From: Clostridiales bacterium
GTDB lineage: Bacteria; Bacillota; Clostridia; Saccharofermentanales; Saccharofermentanaceae
NCBI GenBank assembly: GCA_017509245.1
Contig: JAFWQC010000045.1
Span: 26,728 to 90,727 of the forward strand
DNA: 64,000 nt
Direction: 5' to 3'
The translations under genes and the position numbers were made by a program. Shown here one piece after another: positions 7,957 through 17,274 of this stretch (positions are counted from its first letter, which is position 1; each line of letters starts with the position of its first letter). A model generated the notes under the pieces. That model was given only the letters and a program-made list of their open reading frames with translations. It ran no database searches and was not told the DNA's origin.

Positions 7957-8793
7957 ATGATCGACTATATCAGAGAAAACCTGAGTTATTACGGCATATA
8001 TTACAGGCTCCTGTTCAGGACAAAGAAGGAAGTCACGCCGGAGTATGTCTCTTTCGGCGGGGATAAGGAGCAGTATTTCCTTTACTATGAACCAAAGGAA
8101 ACTATAAGCGGCAAGATCGTATTCTGGGTTCATGGCGGAGGGTGGAACGCAGGCAATCCGAAGTTCTTTGATTACGTCGGACAATACCTTGCGAAGTCCG
8201 GATACAGATGCGTTTCCATAGGTTACCGCCTGTCTCCGAAGAATAAATATCCGGTGCAGATAGAAGACGTCTGCAGGGGGTATAAGGCAGCGGTCAATTT
8301 CCTGAAGGAGAAGGGCATCAGCACGTCGGAGATAATCGTCGTTGGGCCTTCTGCGGGCGCGCATTTATCGTCCATAATGTGCTATTCGAAAGAGGTTCAG
8401 AGAGAATATCAGGTGGACGTGTCTGACGTTATCGGTTTTGCGGGTTTCGGAGGGCCGTACAGCTTCAGGGAAAGCCAGTCTCTGACATTAAAGATGCTGA
8501 CGGGAATGCTTTTCGCGAAGGGGTATGACAGAAGAAATGCAGAGCCTTGGTCGCTCATGTCAAAGAACCATATCCCGATGCTCCTGATACAGAGCAGACA
8601 TGACGGACTTATTGAGTTCGAATGCGCCGAAGAGTTTGCGGATAAGGCGAAGACTGTCGGCAACAAATGCGAGATATATGAGGTCGAAGATAAGAAGAAT
8701 ACGCACTCGTGGTATACGGCCGGGTGCTTTCTCTTAAGCCGTGATGAGAGTAAGACGCTGGATAAGTTTATGACCTGGATCGGGGATCTCTGA
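7957..8793 (+). CDS. Alpha/beta hydrolase, carboxylesterase (HGGG type)
   Basis: The ATG at 7957 is preceded by GGGAGGAG, a better start than the GTG 36 bases earlier. The 278-residue product has the oxyanion motif HGGGWNAG, nucleophile motif GPSAGAH, a catalytic Asp in SRHDGLIE and His in THSWY. This is the order found in hormone-sensitive-lipase-like and BD-FAE type esterases. No signal peptide is present, so it acts on cytoplasmic esters, perhaps deacetylating imported sugars. The 3' end overlaps the convergent Fe-S gene by 26 bases. Confidence 0.82.
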   Translation: MIDYIRENLSYYGIYYRLLFRTKKEVTPEYVSFGGDKEQYFLYYEPKETISGKIVFWVHGGGWNAGNPKFFDYVGQYLAKSGYRCVSIGYRLSPKNKYPVQIEDVCRGYKAAVNFLKEKGISTSEIIVVGPSAGAHLSSIMCYSKEVQREYQVDVSDVIGFAGFGGPYSFRESQSLTLKMLTGMLFAKGYDRRNAEPWSLMSKNHIPMLLIQSRHDGLIEFECAEEFADKAKTVGNKCEIYEVEDKKNTHSWYTAGCFLLSRDESKTLDKFMTWIGDL

Positions 8794-9610
8794 CGGAGAT
8801 CTTCAATGCCTTGTGCGGGCACGCGTTTACGCAGTCGCCGCAGCGGATGCACTCGCAGCTGTTCGGCTTGACGGAAGGATCGATGTTCATCTTGCAGGCC
8901 TTGGCACAGGCTTTGCAGTTAACGCATTTACTGCTGTCCAGATGCATGCGGTATAAAGCTATCCTGTTAAAGAATCCGTAGATTGCGCCGAGAGGGCAGA
9001 TGTATTTGCAGAAAGGCCTGTAAACGATAAGGCTTGCAACGAGGATAATTCCCAGGATGACGAGCTTTAAGCTGAACAGATTTCCGAGCTGTGATGCGAC
9101 CTGCTTATCTGCTGCTGCAAGACAAATACCGGCAAGAGTTCCTGACGGGCAGATATATTTGCAGAAGAACGGTGTGAGCTTAAAGCAGAAGGGCAGCATG
9201 AGGACGAACAGCCCAAGCACGATATATTTGAAATAGCGCAGATATTTATCGAGCTTGAATTCGTTTTTCTTAAAGAAGGGGATCTTGTATAAAAGGTCCT
9301 GCAAAAAGCCGAACGGGCACAGGAATCCGCACACGGCGCGGCCCAAAAGGGCACCGATAAAGATAAGTATGCCCACGACGTAGTAAGGGATCCTGAACTT
9401 CAGTCCGCTTAAGAAATTCTGCAGTGATCCTATGGGGCATGAGCCGATTGCGCCGGGGCAGGAATAGCAGTTAAGACCTGGCACGCAGACTGATTTCGAA
9501 GGCCCCTGATAGATGCGGCCTTCAATAAAACCCTTGAAGTTCGCGTTCTGGAGGAGCGTTGCTGCCGCCTGAATGCCGTGTCTTACCCACTTCTTAGCCA
9601 ATTCCCACAC
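8768..9610 (-). CDS. NapH/RnfB-like polyferredoxin membrane protein (4Fe-4S)
   Basis: The 280-residue protein has four or five hydrophobic segments and several Cys clusters: CVPGLNCYSCPGAIGSCPIGS near the N-terminus, CGFLCPFG, CKYICPSG and CKYICPLG at membrane boundaries, and two C-terminal ferredoxin motifs CVNCKACAKAC and CIRCGDCVNACP. This is the 4Fe-4S_5 plus Fer4 layout of proteins that pass electrons across the membrane. The start is GTG and lies inside the end of the CD1871A-type gene (17-base overlap), so it is translationally coupled. With the upstream TlpA-like lipoprotein it probably supplies electrons for extracytoplasmic thiol or cofactor reduction. Confidence 0.82.
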   Translation of the reverse strand: MWELAKKWVRHGIQAAATLLQNANFKGFIEGRIYQGPSKSVCVPGLNCYSCPGAIGSCPIGSLQNFLSGLKFRIPYYVVGILIFIGALLGRAVCGFLCPFGFLQDLLYKIPFFKKNEFKLDKYLRYFKYIVLGLFVLMLPFCFKLTPFFCKYICPSGTLAGICLAAADKQVASQLGNLFSLKLVILGIILVASLIVYRPFCKYICPLGAIYGFFNRIALYRMHLDSSKCVNCKACAKACKMNIDPSVKPNSCECIRCGDCVNACPHKALKISVRDPRSRS

Positions 9611-9731
9611 ACTCCATACAGATCCTTACGGCCTTAGACAGGACTTGCGCGGGATGCCCCAGCGCTATCCCCGTGATAATGAGGATAACGCCTAAAGCAA
9701 TAAGTGATAACGTTACTATTCTTTTACGCAT
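9594..9731 (-). CDS. CD1871A-type CXXC-motif small membrane protein
   Basis: A 45-residue frame reads from the ATG at 9731 to the TAA at 9594. It has one membrane segment (VTLSLIALGVILIITGIAL) followed by HPAQVLSKAVRICMECVGIG, which matches the CD1871A family pattern ending in ICLECIGIG. The CMEC pair is the CXXC motif. In Clostridia such genes sit between a TlpA-like lipoprotein and a 4Fe-4S membrane protein, exactly as here. Spacing to the upstream gene is 6 bases and it overlaps the downstream gene by 17. A role in a transmembrane thiol relay is inference. Confidence 0.8.
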   Translation of the reverse strand: MRKRIVTLSLIALGVILIITGIALGHPAQVLSKAVRICMECVGIG

Positions 9732-9737
9732 CTAAGA

Positions 9738-10349
9738 TCATTTCAATAAATATTCAACTGTCGTAGCCCATTCATCGTAGCTCTGTGAACCGATCACGCT
9801 CTGTTCACCATCAGGCAGAGTGAGCACCTGACCGTTCCGGTTAACGAATATCGTGGTGGGCACGTAGCCTGTCTGGAACTGATCGAATTCAGAAGTGTAG
9901 TTGAGGATCAGATACTGGATCTTGCTGTCTTTCAGGATCTGTGTGACATCATTCTCCATTGAAGTCTCGGAATATACTCCGACCACCTGAAGTCCCATGT
10001 CTTTATAGTTCTCGTAGAGCTTTTCTATGTCAGGCATCTCGTTAACGCAGGGACCGCACCAGGGTTCCCAGAAATTTACCATTGTAAGCATTCCGGAAGA
10101 GAAGATGCGCTCGTCGTATGTATTGCCGTCCCTGTCCGTCGTCGAAAATGTGAAGTCAGGAGAGAATGTTGCGGGCACAGTACCTGTCGTAAGGATGGTC
10201 TCATCGCCTTTCTCGACCTTGTAAGCAGCCGCTGTCGTCGGATCTTCTTCATCACGGTCTCTTGTCCTTTTGGTATTTTTGGCATTGCCGCAGGATGCGA
10301 GTCCAAGGATCAGGGATGCGCTTAAAAGTACTGATATAAGTTTTTTCAT
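9738..10349 (-). CDS. TlpA/ResA-like thioredoxin-fold lipoprotein
   Basis: The 203-residue protein has a lipoprotein signal peptide ending LASC (Cys20), an acidic and Thr-rich linker to about residue 60, then a thioredoxin-like domain with the active site WCGPC (Cys98 and Cys101). The cis-Pro loop is GYVPTTIFVNRNG. It should be anchored outside the membrane and reduce protein or cofactor disulfides. It is first in the three-gene cluster with the CD1871A-type and Fe-S proteins, which probably recharge it with electrons. Confidence 0.88.
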   Translation of the reverse strand: MKKLISVLLSASLILGLASCGNAKNTKRTRDRDEEDPTTAAAYKVEKGDETILTTGTVPATFSPDFTFSTTDRDGNTYDERIFSSGMLTMVNFWEPWCGPCVNEMPDIEKLYENYKDMGLQVVGVYSETSMENDVTQILKDSKIQYLILNYTSEFDQFQTGYVPTTIFVNRNGQVLTLPDGEQSVIGSQSYDEWATTVEYLLK

Positions 10350-10366
10350 TTAACTAACCTCTAATG

Positions 10367-11517
10367 TCAATGTAATTGATCATAAGTATAGTATCCGCTG
10401 TCTATGAGAATCTCCTCATAATTGTAAGAATCCGCGAAAACCGGAGCGCAGAGGTAGGAAGGAACAACTTTCTTGCCATTGTTATATGTAACATCATCAT
10501 TTACGTCAACAACTTCACCGTTGGCGATCTGAACCGCCATCCTGACGGTCTGGGATGCAAGTGTCCTCGTATCTTTAAACACCGACATTGCCTGCTTGCC
10601 TTCCAGCATGAGCTTAACATTTGCGTAGTTGCAGTCCTGACCCGTGATGACCGGATAGTAAAGGGAAGAGGAGTAAAAAGAATCAATAGCATTAATGACG
10701 CCTAATGCCGTGGAATCGTTGGAACAGAGCCATGCATCGACCTGAGTGCCGTCACTGTAGAAGGCAGCGAGTATGTTTTCCGCTCTGGACTGGGCCTGTT
10801 CCGTAGACCACATCTGTGTGCTTACGGAGTCAAAATCCCACTGGCCGGATACGACAACGAGTTTGCCTGAATCGATGTAAGGGCGAAGAACATCCATGGC
10901 ACCCGAATAGTAGAAAAAGGCCTTGTTGTCAGCAGGATCTCCTGCCGAGATCTCCATGTTGAATGGTCCCGGATAGTTATCGAGATTGAGGGAGTTTACG
11001 ATATATTCGCCCTGCATAGCGCCGGCCATGTAGTCATCAAATGTGACGTAATAGTCCACATAAGGGGAATCCATGATGAGACGGTCATAAGATATGACGG
11101 TGACATTTTTGGCTTCAGCCATTTCGAGAACGTCTAAAAGAGAAGAAGATTCAATCGGGGCAATGATGAGGATCAGGCAGCCTGCGTTGATCATGTTCTC
11201 AAGCTGGGAGATCTGTGTGTTGACATCGTTATTCGCGTATTGCAGATCCACATAAAAGCCTGCGGCTTCCAGTTCGTATTTCATCTGGTCGCCGTCACAG
11301 TTCCATCTTAAAAGATCTTTGGTGGGCATGGATATTCCGATCTTTACGCCGCCCGATATAAGGCCGCTTCCGCCACCGCCGTTTCTGCCGGCTCCGGGTT
11401 TTACATGATCCACATAATTACGGTCCTATGAGAGCCTTTTGAATCCTTGCCGAAATTGCAGCCGCCAAAAGCAAACAACATTGCTGCACATAAAATGACT
11501 GATAAAACCTTCTTCAT
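10367..11517 (-). pseudogene. ChvE-type sugar-binding lipoprotein interrupted by a frameshift
   Basis: The ATG at 11517 follows a GGGGAGGGG ribosome site and encodes a lipoprotein signal peptide ending FGGC (Cys20). That frame stops at 11401. The mature sugar-binding domain (VGISMPT-like start, DRLIMDSPYVDYYVTFDDY, GDPADNKAFFYYSGAMDVL, WLCSNDSTALGV, TGQDCN, DTRTLASQTV) continues in the -1 frame down to 10367. Both frames are open together only between 11404 and 11425, so a one-base loss lies there. The intact paralogue at 32025 shares the motifs in the same order. A restart at the GTG at 11413 would give a protein without a signal peptide. It could also be a sequencing error. Confidence 0.75.
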
Positions 11518-11757
11518 ATAACCCCTCCCCGCGAAAATCGTTATTACAATTGTATCACGGCGGGAAAATACAGGATACTTTTGGATTTTTAATACATAGA
11601 TGTCATTAATTGAACTGACATCAACGGATTTGAGACGAGCGGTGCGCGCGGTATCATCGTGCACAGTGCCAACGATGATGTAGTCAGGACCGGATAAGGA
11701 GTTATTCGATCAGTTCATAGAATTTTATGATGAGTGTTTTGCGTCCTGACAAGAGGC

Positions 11758-12321
11758 TTATTTCTGATGCTTGTAAACCTTTGTAAATGACTTGAGCGAA
11801 GTGCTGTCGGACTTTTTGATCTGCCTGTTCTTATAAAAGATCGCAGTGTCGATATCAACGATCTCAGAGTCTTCGATATTCTGGACTTCGAACAGGGTGT
11901 AGTCTTCAAAAGTAAATATCTGAATAAAGATATCGCCGGTAAAAGGCGGCCTCATCTTGTTAAGGAACTTTACGAGATTATCGGTGCCGTAAACCTCTTC
12001 GTTATAAGGACTTTCAGTATAAGTCCAGCCGTTGGGATCCTTTGTTATCGCCTTGGCTTTGAATTCATAGGTATCGTAGTCGATCTCGGAGTATTCGGTA
12101 TCTTCATTCAGGATAAGGATCTTATAACGGATATCTTTAACTTCCTTGACCGAATCAGGGTCGAGTTCAAAATAAGCAGAATAACTCGTTACAATGCTGT
12201 CGATCTCTGAGGCTTCAAGAACAAAATCAGGTTTATGCTTTACTCCGCAGGATGCAAGCATTACGCATATTAAAGACATCAACAAAATAACGCTGACTGT
12301 TCTGATCACCCTCGTCTTCAT
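11758..12321 (-). CDS. Lipoprotein of unknown function
   Basis: The start at 12321 is chosen for its GGAGG ribosome site. The 187-residue protein begins with a signal peptide MKTRVIRTVSVILLMSLICV and a lipobox LASC. The mature part is acidic with alternating strand-like segments and no motif I recognise. It lies between the broken sugar-binding gene and the GH43 gene, all on the minus strand, but its gaps are large enough for separate transcription. Confidence 0.7.
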   Translation of the reverse strand: MKTRVIRTVSVILLMSLICVMLASCGVKHKPDFVLEASEIDSIVTSYSAYFELDPDSVKEVKDIRYKILILNEDTEYSEIDYDTYEFKAKAITKDPNGWTYTESPYNEEVYGTDNLVKFLNKMRPPFTGDIFIQIFTFEDYTLFEVQNIEDSEIVDIDTAIFYKNRQIKKSDSTSLKSFTKVYKHQK

Positions 12322-12372
12322 ATTATCCTCCATGAAAAATCGCCTTAACAACGAAAGAATATCACAGAATTT

Positions 12373-13869
12373 TTATAATTCAAACCTGAAACCGTCAAGC
12401 ATTGCTCTCAAAGTATCATCTTCAGTGATGAATTCAAAATATACTGCGTGTTTTCCGCTTATTTTTTTGCCGGGCTCGAAAACGATCTCCGGTGTTGTAT
12501 AACTTAATTCTTCAGAAGCTGCGATCTCTCCGTCAAAGGAATCAAGTCTTACATTGATCTTAAATCCCTTCGGGAAATCGCCCTTTATCATGACCTTTGA
12601 TGCGCCGTCACTGCCGAAGTTCAGGTACCTGAATCCGATTGTTGCGCCGCTCTGGATATCGACAACGGGAGATGAATCACTCTCATAAACAGGCATGATG
12701 TGAGCCACTCTGACGTCCTTGTTTGTACCTTCGGCATTGCCCTGGTAATTGGGCTTGCCTGTGCCGTCGTAGATGTGGCATGCATAACCGGCGGAAATGA
12801 AGGAATATGCATCAAGACCATCTGTGAAAAAGCCCTGTGATGTGTGCTCTACAACGTCGCTCTTAACAGGCTCACCGTTCTCATAAGATATCTTGCCGAT
12901 ATAGATCTTTCCGTCTTTTCCGGTCGCAACATCAACGGGTTCGACCATTGACTGTCTTGCATATTCGTTAACGCCGGTCTGTCTGTGATAGAAGATATAC
13001 CACTGGTCTTTTACCTTCATCAGGGAACCGTGATTGTTGCCCCACTGATATGTCATTATGCCGTTGCCGTCAGGTCCTTTGATGACCTCGCCGCCGTTGA
13101 AGCTGATGTCGCCGCCGTCCTTGTAATCGCCTAACGGGGAATCGCTCCACTTGTAACTTAAGAATCCGTTGCAGCTTCCGAACACGCCCAAATCAGGTCT
13201 TGGGTATTCGTAGCGCTTTGAATATACAAGAACGTATTTGCCGTTGATCTTGCGCGGGCTTGATGCCTCGAAAAATCCGTCTTCGGGATTTACGAAGCCG
13301 TCATCTTCCTTGATCCAGAAGGGCTTGCTGTGACCGATGATGTGACGTCTTATGGTCTCAGGCTTAAGTGTTGCCATATCGTCATTGAGCTCACCTGCGT
13401 GACATTCGCAGAAGCCCCAGAAAGCATAAGCTTTGCCGTCATCATCGACCAGGATGCCCGGATCGAACCCGAGCTCTGTCTTGACGGGATCTCCAAAAGG
13501 ACCCCAGGGACACTTGGATGTGACGAGCATGATCGATGATCCGCGGTTCTCGGCTGCATACATATAGAAAGTATCACCCTTCTGAACGACATCGGGAGCG
13601 TAAAGATCGCCGCCGTCAGATGCCGTGTAGCAGATCCCGTGGCATGTCCAGCTGGTGGGATCGTCAACGGGTGCAGACCATACGACATAATCCGGACCGC
13701 AGTAGTCTGTCTTCTTGGTATCGTGGGAACCATAGAGATAGATCCTTGTCTCTCCGTTATAAGTGAACACGCGGGGCTCTCCGTCCGGAACGTGCTCCCA
13801 TAAAGGCATATAAGGGTTTGCGCCTGTGATTATCTTCTTTGTCTCTTTGGATGACTCTATAGATGACAT
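12373..13869 (-). CDS. Glycoside hydrolase family 43 (xylosidase/arabinofuranosidase type)
   Basis: The ATG at 13869 has a GAGAGG ribosome site; the upstream ATG at 13911 has none. The 498-residue protein shows GH43 hallmarks: HVPDGEPRVF with the likely base Asp29, YGSHD, YAPDV, FDPGILVDDDGKAY with the pKa-setting Asp136, and FFEASSPRKI with the acid Glu201. The last 120 residues form a beta-rich accessory domain (AHIMPVYESDSSP, FRYLNFG) resembling a CBM6-like fold. There is no signal peptide, so it acts on imported arabino-xylo-oligosaccharides. It sits with ChvE-type sugar-binding genes, consistent with pentose use. Confidence 0.85.
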   Translation of the reverse strand: MSSIESSKETKKIITGANPYMPLWEHVPDGEPRVFTYNGETRIYLYGSHDTKKTDYCGPDYVVWSAPVDDPTSWTCHGICYTASDGGDLYAPDVVQKGDTFYMYAAENRGSSIMLVTSKCPWGPFGDPVKTELGFDPGILVDDDGKAYAFWGFCECHAGELNDDMATLKPETIRRHIIGHSKPFWIKEDDGFVNPEDGFFEASSPRKINGKYVLVYSKRYEYPRPDLGVFGSCNGFLSYKWSDSPLGDYKDGGDISFNGGEVIKGPDGNGIMTYQWGNNHGSLMKVKDQWYIFYHRQTGVNEYARQSMVEPVDVATGKDGKIYIGKISYENGEPVKSDVVEHTSQGFFTDGLDAYSFISAGYACHIYDGTGKPNYQGNAEGTNKDVRVAHIMPVYESDSSPVVDIQSGATIGFRYLNFGSDGASKVMIKGDFPKGFKINVRLDSFDGEIAASEELSYTTPEIVFEPGKKISGKHAVYFEFITEDDTLRAMLDGFRFEL

Positions 13870-13950
13870 GGTGGATCCTCTCTTTCGGTTCTTGTCTTTA
13901 TCCTGATTCATTATACGGACATCATTACCGTTTGCGTAGTGGACAAATTC

Positions 13951-14859
13951 TTATTTATTACCTGATGTAAGTGATTTTAATATCTCTATATATTCGGATG
14001 TGAGGTGTGACGGGTGTATCGAGTTCGGAAGGATGTATCCGATCTCCATGTAGTCGTCCACCTTGAGTTTTTTCGCGATTATGTTGGGACCGTTGAGCTC
14101 CTCATTGATAACGCCGCTGCATATCGTATATCCGTTAAGACCTATCAGCATATTGAAAAGCGTTGCACGGTCGAGCACGATGAGATCCTTGTCGCAGTCA
14201 ACGGTGCTTAAGATCTCTTCGGAAAAATAGAAAGAGTTGTGGCTTCCCTGTTCATAAGAAAGCCTGGGATAAGGCTTTAGATCTTCGAGCGTAAGATATC
14301 TTTTCCTTGCAAGAGGCGAATCCTTGCCGATAAAGACATGAGGCTGCGCCTTGAAGAGAGGCGTAAATGAAAGACCCGCATCCCTTAAGGATTTCCTGAT
14401 TACCTCCTCGTTGAATCTGTTCAGATAAAGGATGCCGATCTCGCTCCTTAAGTGCGACACGTCATCGATTATGTTGAATGTCTGTGTCTCACGCATGTGG
14501 AATTCATATTTGTCCGCACCGCTCCTCTTAAGAAGTTCCACGAATGCTTCGACAGCAAAGGAGTAGTGCTGGGCAGAAACGAAAAACTTGAGCTTGCCGG
14601 AACCATTGCCTCTGTAGCGCTCATCGATAAGTGTTGTCTGCTCAAGCACCTGTCTTGCGTATCCTAAAAATTCCTCGCCCTCAGAGGTCAGCTTAATGCC
14701 CTTGTTGGATCTCGTGAAGATCGTGATGCCGTATTCGGTCTCAAGTTCCTTTATTGCCGAAGTAAGGCTCGGCTGCGCGATAAACAGTTTCCTGGCAGCG
14801 CTCGTGATGTTGCCTTCCTCTGCGACAGTAACCAGATACTGCAGTTGTTTTATGGTCAT
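13951..14859 (-). CDS. LysR-family regulator, probably of methionine synthesis
   Basis: An AAAGGAG ribosome site fixes the ATG at 14859 (302 residues). The N-terminal HTH reads TIKQLQYLVTVAEEGNITSAARKLFIAQPSLTSAIKELE, a textbook LysR signature, followed by a two-lobed effector domain. It is divergent from metE-metF across 156 bp containing an 8-bp palindrome and inverted half-sites. This is the classic arrangement of MetR/MtaR/CmbR-type regulators, so control of metEF by a methionine-pathway ligand is likely, though not shown. Confidence 0.85.
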   Translation of the reverse strand: MTIKQLQYLVTVAEEGNITSAARKLFIAQPSLTSAIKELETEYGITIFTRSNKGIKLTSEGEEFLGYARQVLEQTTLIDERYRGNGSGKLKFFVSAQHYSFAVEAFVELLKRSGADKYEFHMRETQTFNIIDDVSHLRSEIGILYLNRFNEEVIRKSLRDAGLSFTPLFKAQPHVFIGKDSPLARKRYLTLEDLKPYPRLSYEQGSHNSFYFSEEILSTVDCDKDLIVLDRATLFNMLIGLNGYTICSGVINEELNGPNIIAKKLKVDDYMEIGYILPNSIHPSHLTSEYIEILKSLTSGNK

Positions 14860-14875
14860 CCGGAGACTCCTTTCC

Positions 14876-14976
14876 GCAAATAGGTATTTTTGTGATTTTA
14901 GCACTATCTATAGATTTTATCTATGAAGAACAGACGGTTATTTGTATTTTACCTATTGCATTGATGGGAATATACT
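14876..14976 (+). promoter_or_regulatory. metE promoter and LysR operator region
   Basis: TTTACC (14948-14953) and TATACT (14971-14976) are 17 bases apart and form the metE promoter. Two inverted half-sites, GCAAATAGGTA (14876-14886) and TACCTATTGC (14950-14959), flank a palindrome TCTATAGA with a nearby ATCTATGA. The right half-site overlaps the -35. This suggests a LysR recognition site plus an activation site. Confidence 0.6.
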
Positions 14977-15015
14977 CCGTATCAACAAAATTACACCGCA
15001 AATATGGAGGACAAC

Positions 15016-17271
15016 ATGAATACATCAGTAATAGGATATCCCAGAATCGGTAAGGACAGGGAACTCAAGTTTGCTTCGGAAAAATACTTCCGTGGCGAGA
15101 CAGGCGAAGCTGAGCTCTTATCAGTTGCAAAAGAGATCAGAAAGAAAGATCTTCTGAAACAGAAGAAAGCAGGGATCACATATATCTCTTCCAACGATTT
15201 CTCTTTCTACGACAACGTGCTCGACACTGCATTTCTTTTCAACATCATTCCTCAGAGATATAAGGATCTTAAGCTCTCTGATATCGGCACATACTTTGCA
15301 ATGGCAAGAGGTTACCAGGGTGACAGCGGCAACGTTAAAGCTCTCGCATTGAAGAAGTGGTTCAACACAAATTACCACTACCTCGTACCCGAGATCGATG
15401 ACGATACCGTGATCTCTCTTACAGGCACCAAGCCCGTCGATGAATTCGTCGAGGCAAAGGAGCTGGGTGTCGATACAAAGGTTGCGGTCGTAGGACCTTT
15501 CACATTCTTAAAGCTTGCAAAGTTCACGGGCTCGAAAAAGATCACCGACGCATATCCGGTCCTCACGGCAGAATATATCAAACTCATTTCTCTTCTCGCT
15601 TCAAAAGGCGCTGAATTCATTGAGTTCGACGAGCCTTATCTCGTAAGGGATCTTGATGGTGATGACATTGCTCTTTTTAAGGAGATCTACTCATTGATCC
15701 TTTCAAACAAGAATGGTATCAAGGTGCTTCTCCAGACATATTTCGGCGATATAAGAAACATCTATAACGAGGTCATATCTCTTGATTTTGATGCAGTAGG
15801 TCTTGATTTCATCGAAGGCAGAAAGACCGCTGAACTCGTTGAAAAGAACGGATTTCCTTCAGATAAGATCCTCTTTGCGGGGGTCGTTAACGGCAAGAAT
15901 ATCTGGAAGAATGACTATAAGAAGTCACTTGAGATATTAAGAAGCCTCAAGGCTGACAATATCGTTATCAGCACATCCTGCTCACTCCTTCATGTTCCTT
16001 ACACATTGACAAGCGAGACAAAGCTTGATGAGGAGTATAAAAAGCATTTCGCATTTGCTGAGGAAAAGCTCGTCGAGCTCATCGAACTCTCTGATCTTTT
16101 CGAACTGGATTACGTGAATGATGACGTCTTTAAGTACAACCAGTCTCTCTTCAATGGAAGGGCAAACAGCGGGGATAAGGACGTTCAGGCAAGAGTTGCA
16201 GCCATCACGGACGAAGATTATGTAAGGCTTCCTGTTTTCGAGGAGCGCGAAAAGATACAGAAGGAGGAATTAAAGCTTCCTCTGTTCCCGACAACTACGA
16301 TCGGTTCATTCCCCCAGACATCTGACGTAAGAAAGAACAGACAGGACTACAGAAGGGGACTGATCTCCAAAGAGGAGTATGTCGAGTTCAACAAGAAGAA
16401 GATCGCCGGGTGCATCAAGCTCCAGGAAGAGATCGGCCTTGATGTCCTGGTACACGGCGAGTTCGAGAGAAACGACATGGTCGAATATTTCGGCGAGAAC
16501 CTGAACGGCTATGTATTTACCGAGAAGGCATGGGTACAGTCCTATGGCACACGTAACGTTAAGCCGCCGATCATCTGGGGCGACGTATCAAGAAAAGCTC
16601 CGATCACGGTCGAGTGGTCCAAGTTCGCAAAGTCATGCACAGATAAGCCGGTAAAGGGCATGCTCACTGGCCCCGTAACGATCCTTAACTGGTCATTCCC
16701 GAGAGAGGACATCTCCATCAAGGAAAGCATCCTTCAGATCGCGCTTGCAATAAGAGATGAGGTTCTTGACCTTGAGGCAAACGGCATCAACATCATCCAG
16801 ATCGACGAGGCTGCTTTAAGAGAGAAGCTTCCTTTGAGAAAGTCCGACTGGTACAGCGAATATCTTGATTTCGCGATCCCCGCATTCAGACTTGTCCACA
16901 GCAAGGTAAAGCCCGAAACACAGATCCATACACATATGTGCTACAGCGAGTTCACGGACATCATACCCGCGATCGACGCAATGGATGCTGATGTTATCAC
17001 ATTTGAAGCATCCAGATCAGATCTCCAGATCCTCGATTCGCTGAAGGAGAACAACTTCAAGACAGAAGTAGGCCCGGGCGTTTACGATATCCACAGCCCC
17101 CGCATTCCTTCCGTTGAGGAGATCGTTAATGCACTTACAAAGATGAGATCAAAGATCGAAGATTCAAAGCTCTGGGTAAACCCTGACTGCGGTCTTAAGA
17201 CAAGAGGCGAGGAAGAAACCGGTAAGAGCCTTAGAAACCTTGTTGAGGCGGCTCACCAAATAAGGGGATAA
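15016..17271 (+). CDS. metE: Cobalamin-independent methionine synthase
   Basis: MetE transfers the methyl group of 5-methyltetrahydropteroyl-polyglutamate to homocysteine. The ATG at 15016 has GGAGG just upstream and the start [20 protein letters not shown] matches the family. At 751 residues it is full length. The zinc ligands are visible as His640 and Cys642 (HTHMCYSEF), Glu664 (TFEASRSD) and Cys725 ([10 protein letters not shown]), each one residue from the E. coli numbering. metF follows after 3 bases, so the gene pair makes and uses methyl-THF. LysR control from the divergent gene is likely. Confidence 0.97.
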   Translation: MNTSVIGYPRIGKDRELKFASEKYFRGETGEAELLSVAKEIRKKDLLKQKKAGITYISSNDFSFYDNVLDTAFLFNIIPQRYKDLKLSDIGTYFAMARGYQGDSGNVKALALKKWFNTNYHYLVPEIDDDTVISLTGTKPVDEFVEAKELGVDTKVAVVGPFTFLKLAKFTGSKKITDAYPVLTAEYIKLISLLASKGAEFIEFDEPYLVRDLDGDDIALFKEIYSLILSNKNGIKVLLQTYFGDIRNIYNEVISLDFDAVGLDFIEGRKTAELVEKNGFPSDKILFAGVVNGKNIWKNDYKKSLEILRSLKADNIVISTSCSLLHVPYTLTSETKLDEEYKKHFAFAEEKLVELIELSDLFELDYVNDDVFKYNQSLFNGRANSGDKDVQARVAAITDEDYVRLPVFEEREKIQKEELKLPLFPTTTIGSFPQTSDVRKNRQDYRRGLISKEEYVEFNKKKIAGCIKLQEEIGLDVLVHGEFERNDMVEYFGENLNGYVFTEKAWVQSYGTRNVKPPIIWGDVSRKAPITVEWSKFAKSCTDKPVKGMLTGPVTILNWSFPREDISIKESILQIALAIRDEVLDLEANGINIIQIDEAALREKLPLRKSDWYSEYLDFAIPAFRLVHSKVKPETQIHTHMCYSEFTDIIPAIDAMDADVITFEASRSDLQILDSLKENNFKTEVGPGVYDIHSPRIPSVEEIVNALTKMRSKIEDSKLWVNPDCGLKTRGEEETGKSLRNLVEAAHQIRG

Positions 17272-17274
17272 GTA

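Noticed and set aside
11401..11428. Programmed -1 frameshifting in the sugar-binding gene
   Set aside because: No slippery heptamer lies in the short region open in both frames, and the intact paralogue has no shift.
14860..15015. Possible SAM or T-box riboswitch before metE
   Set aside because: The predicted promoter leaves a leader of only about 30 nt, too short for either; a divergent LysR gene explains the control better.
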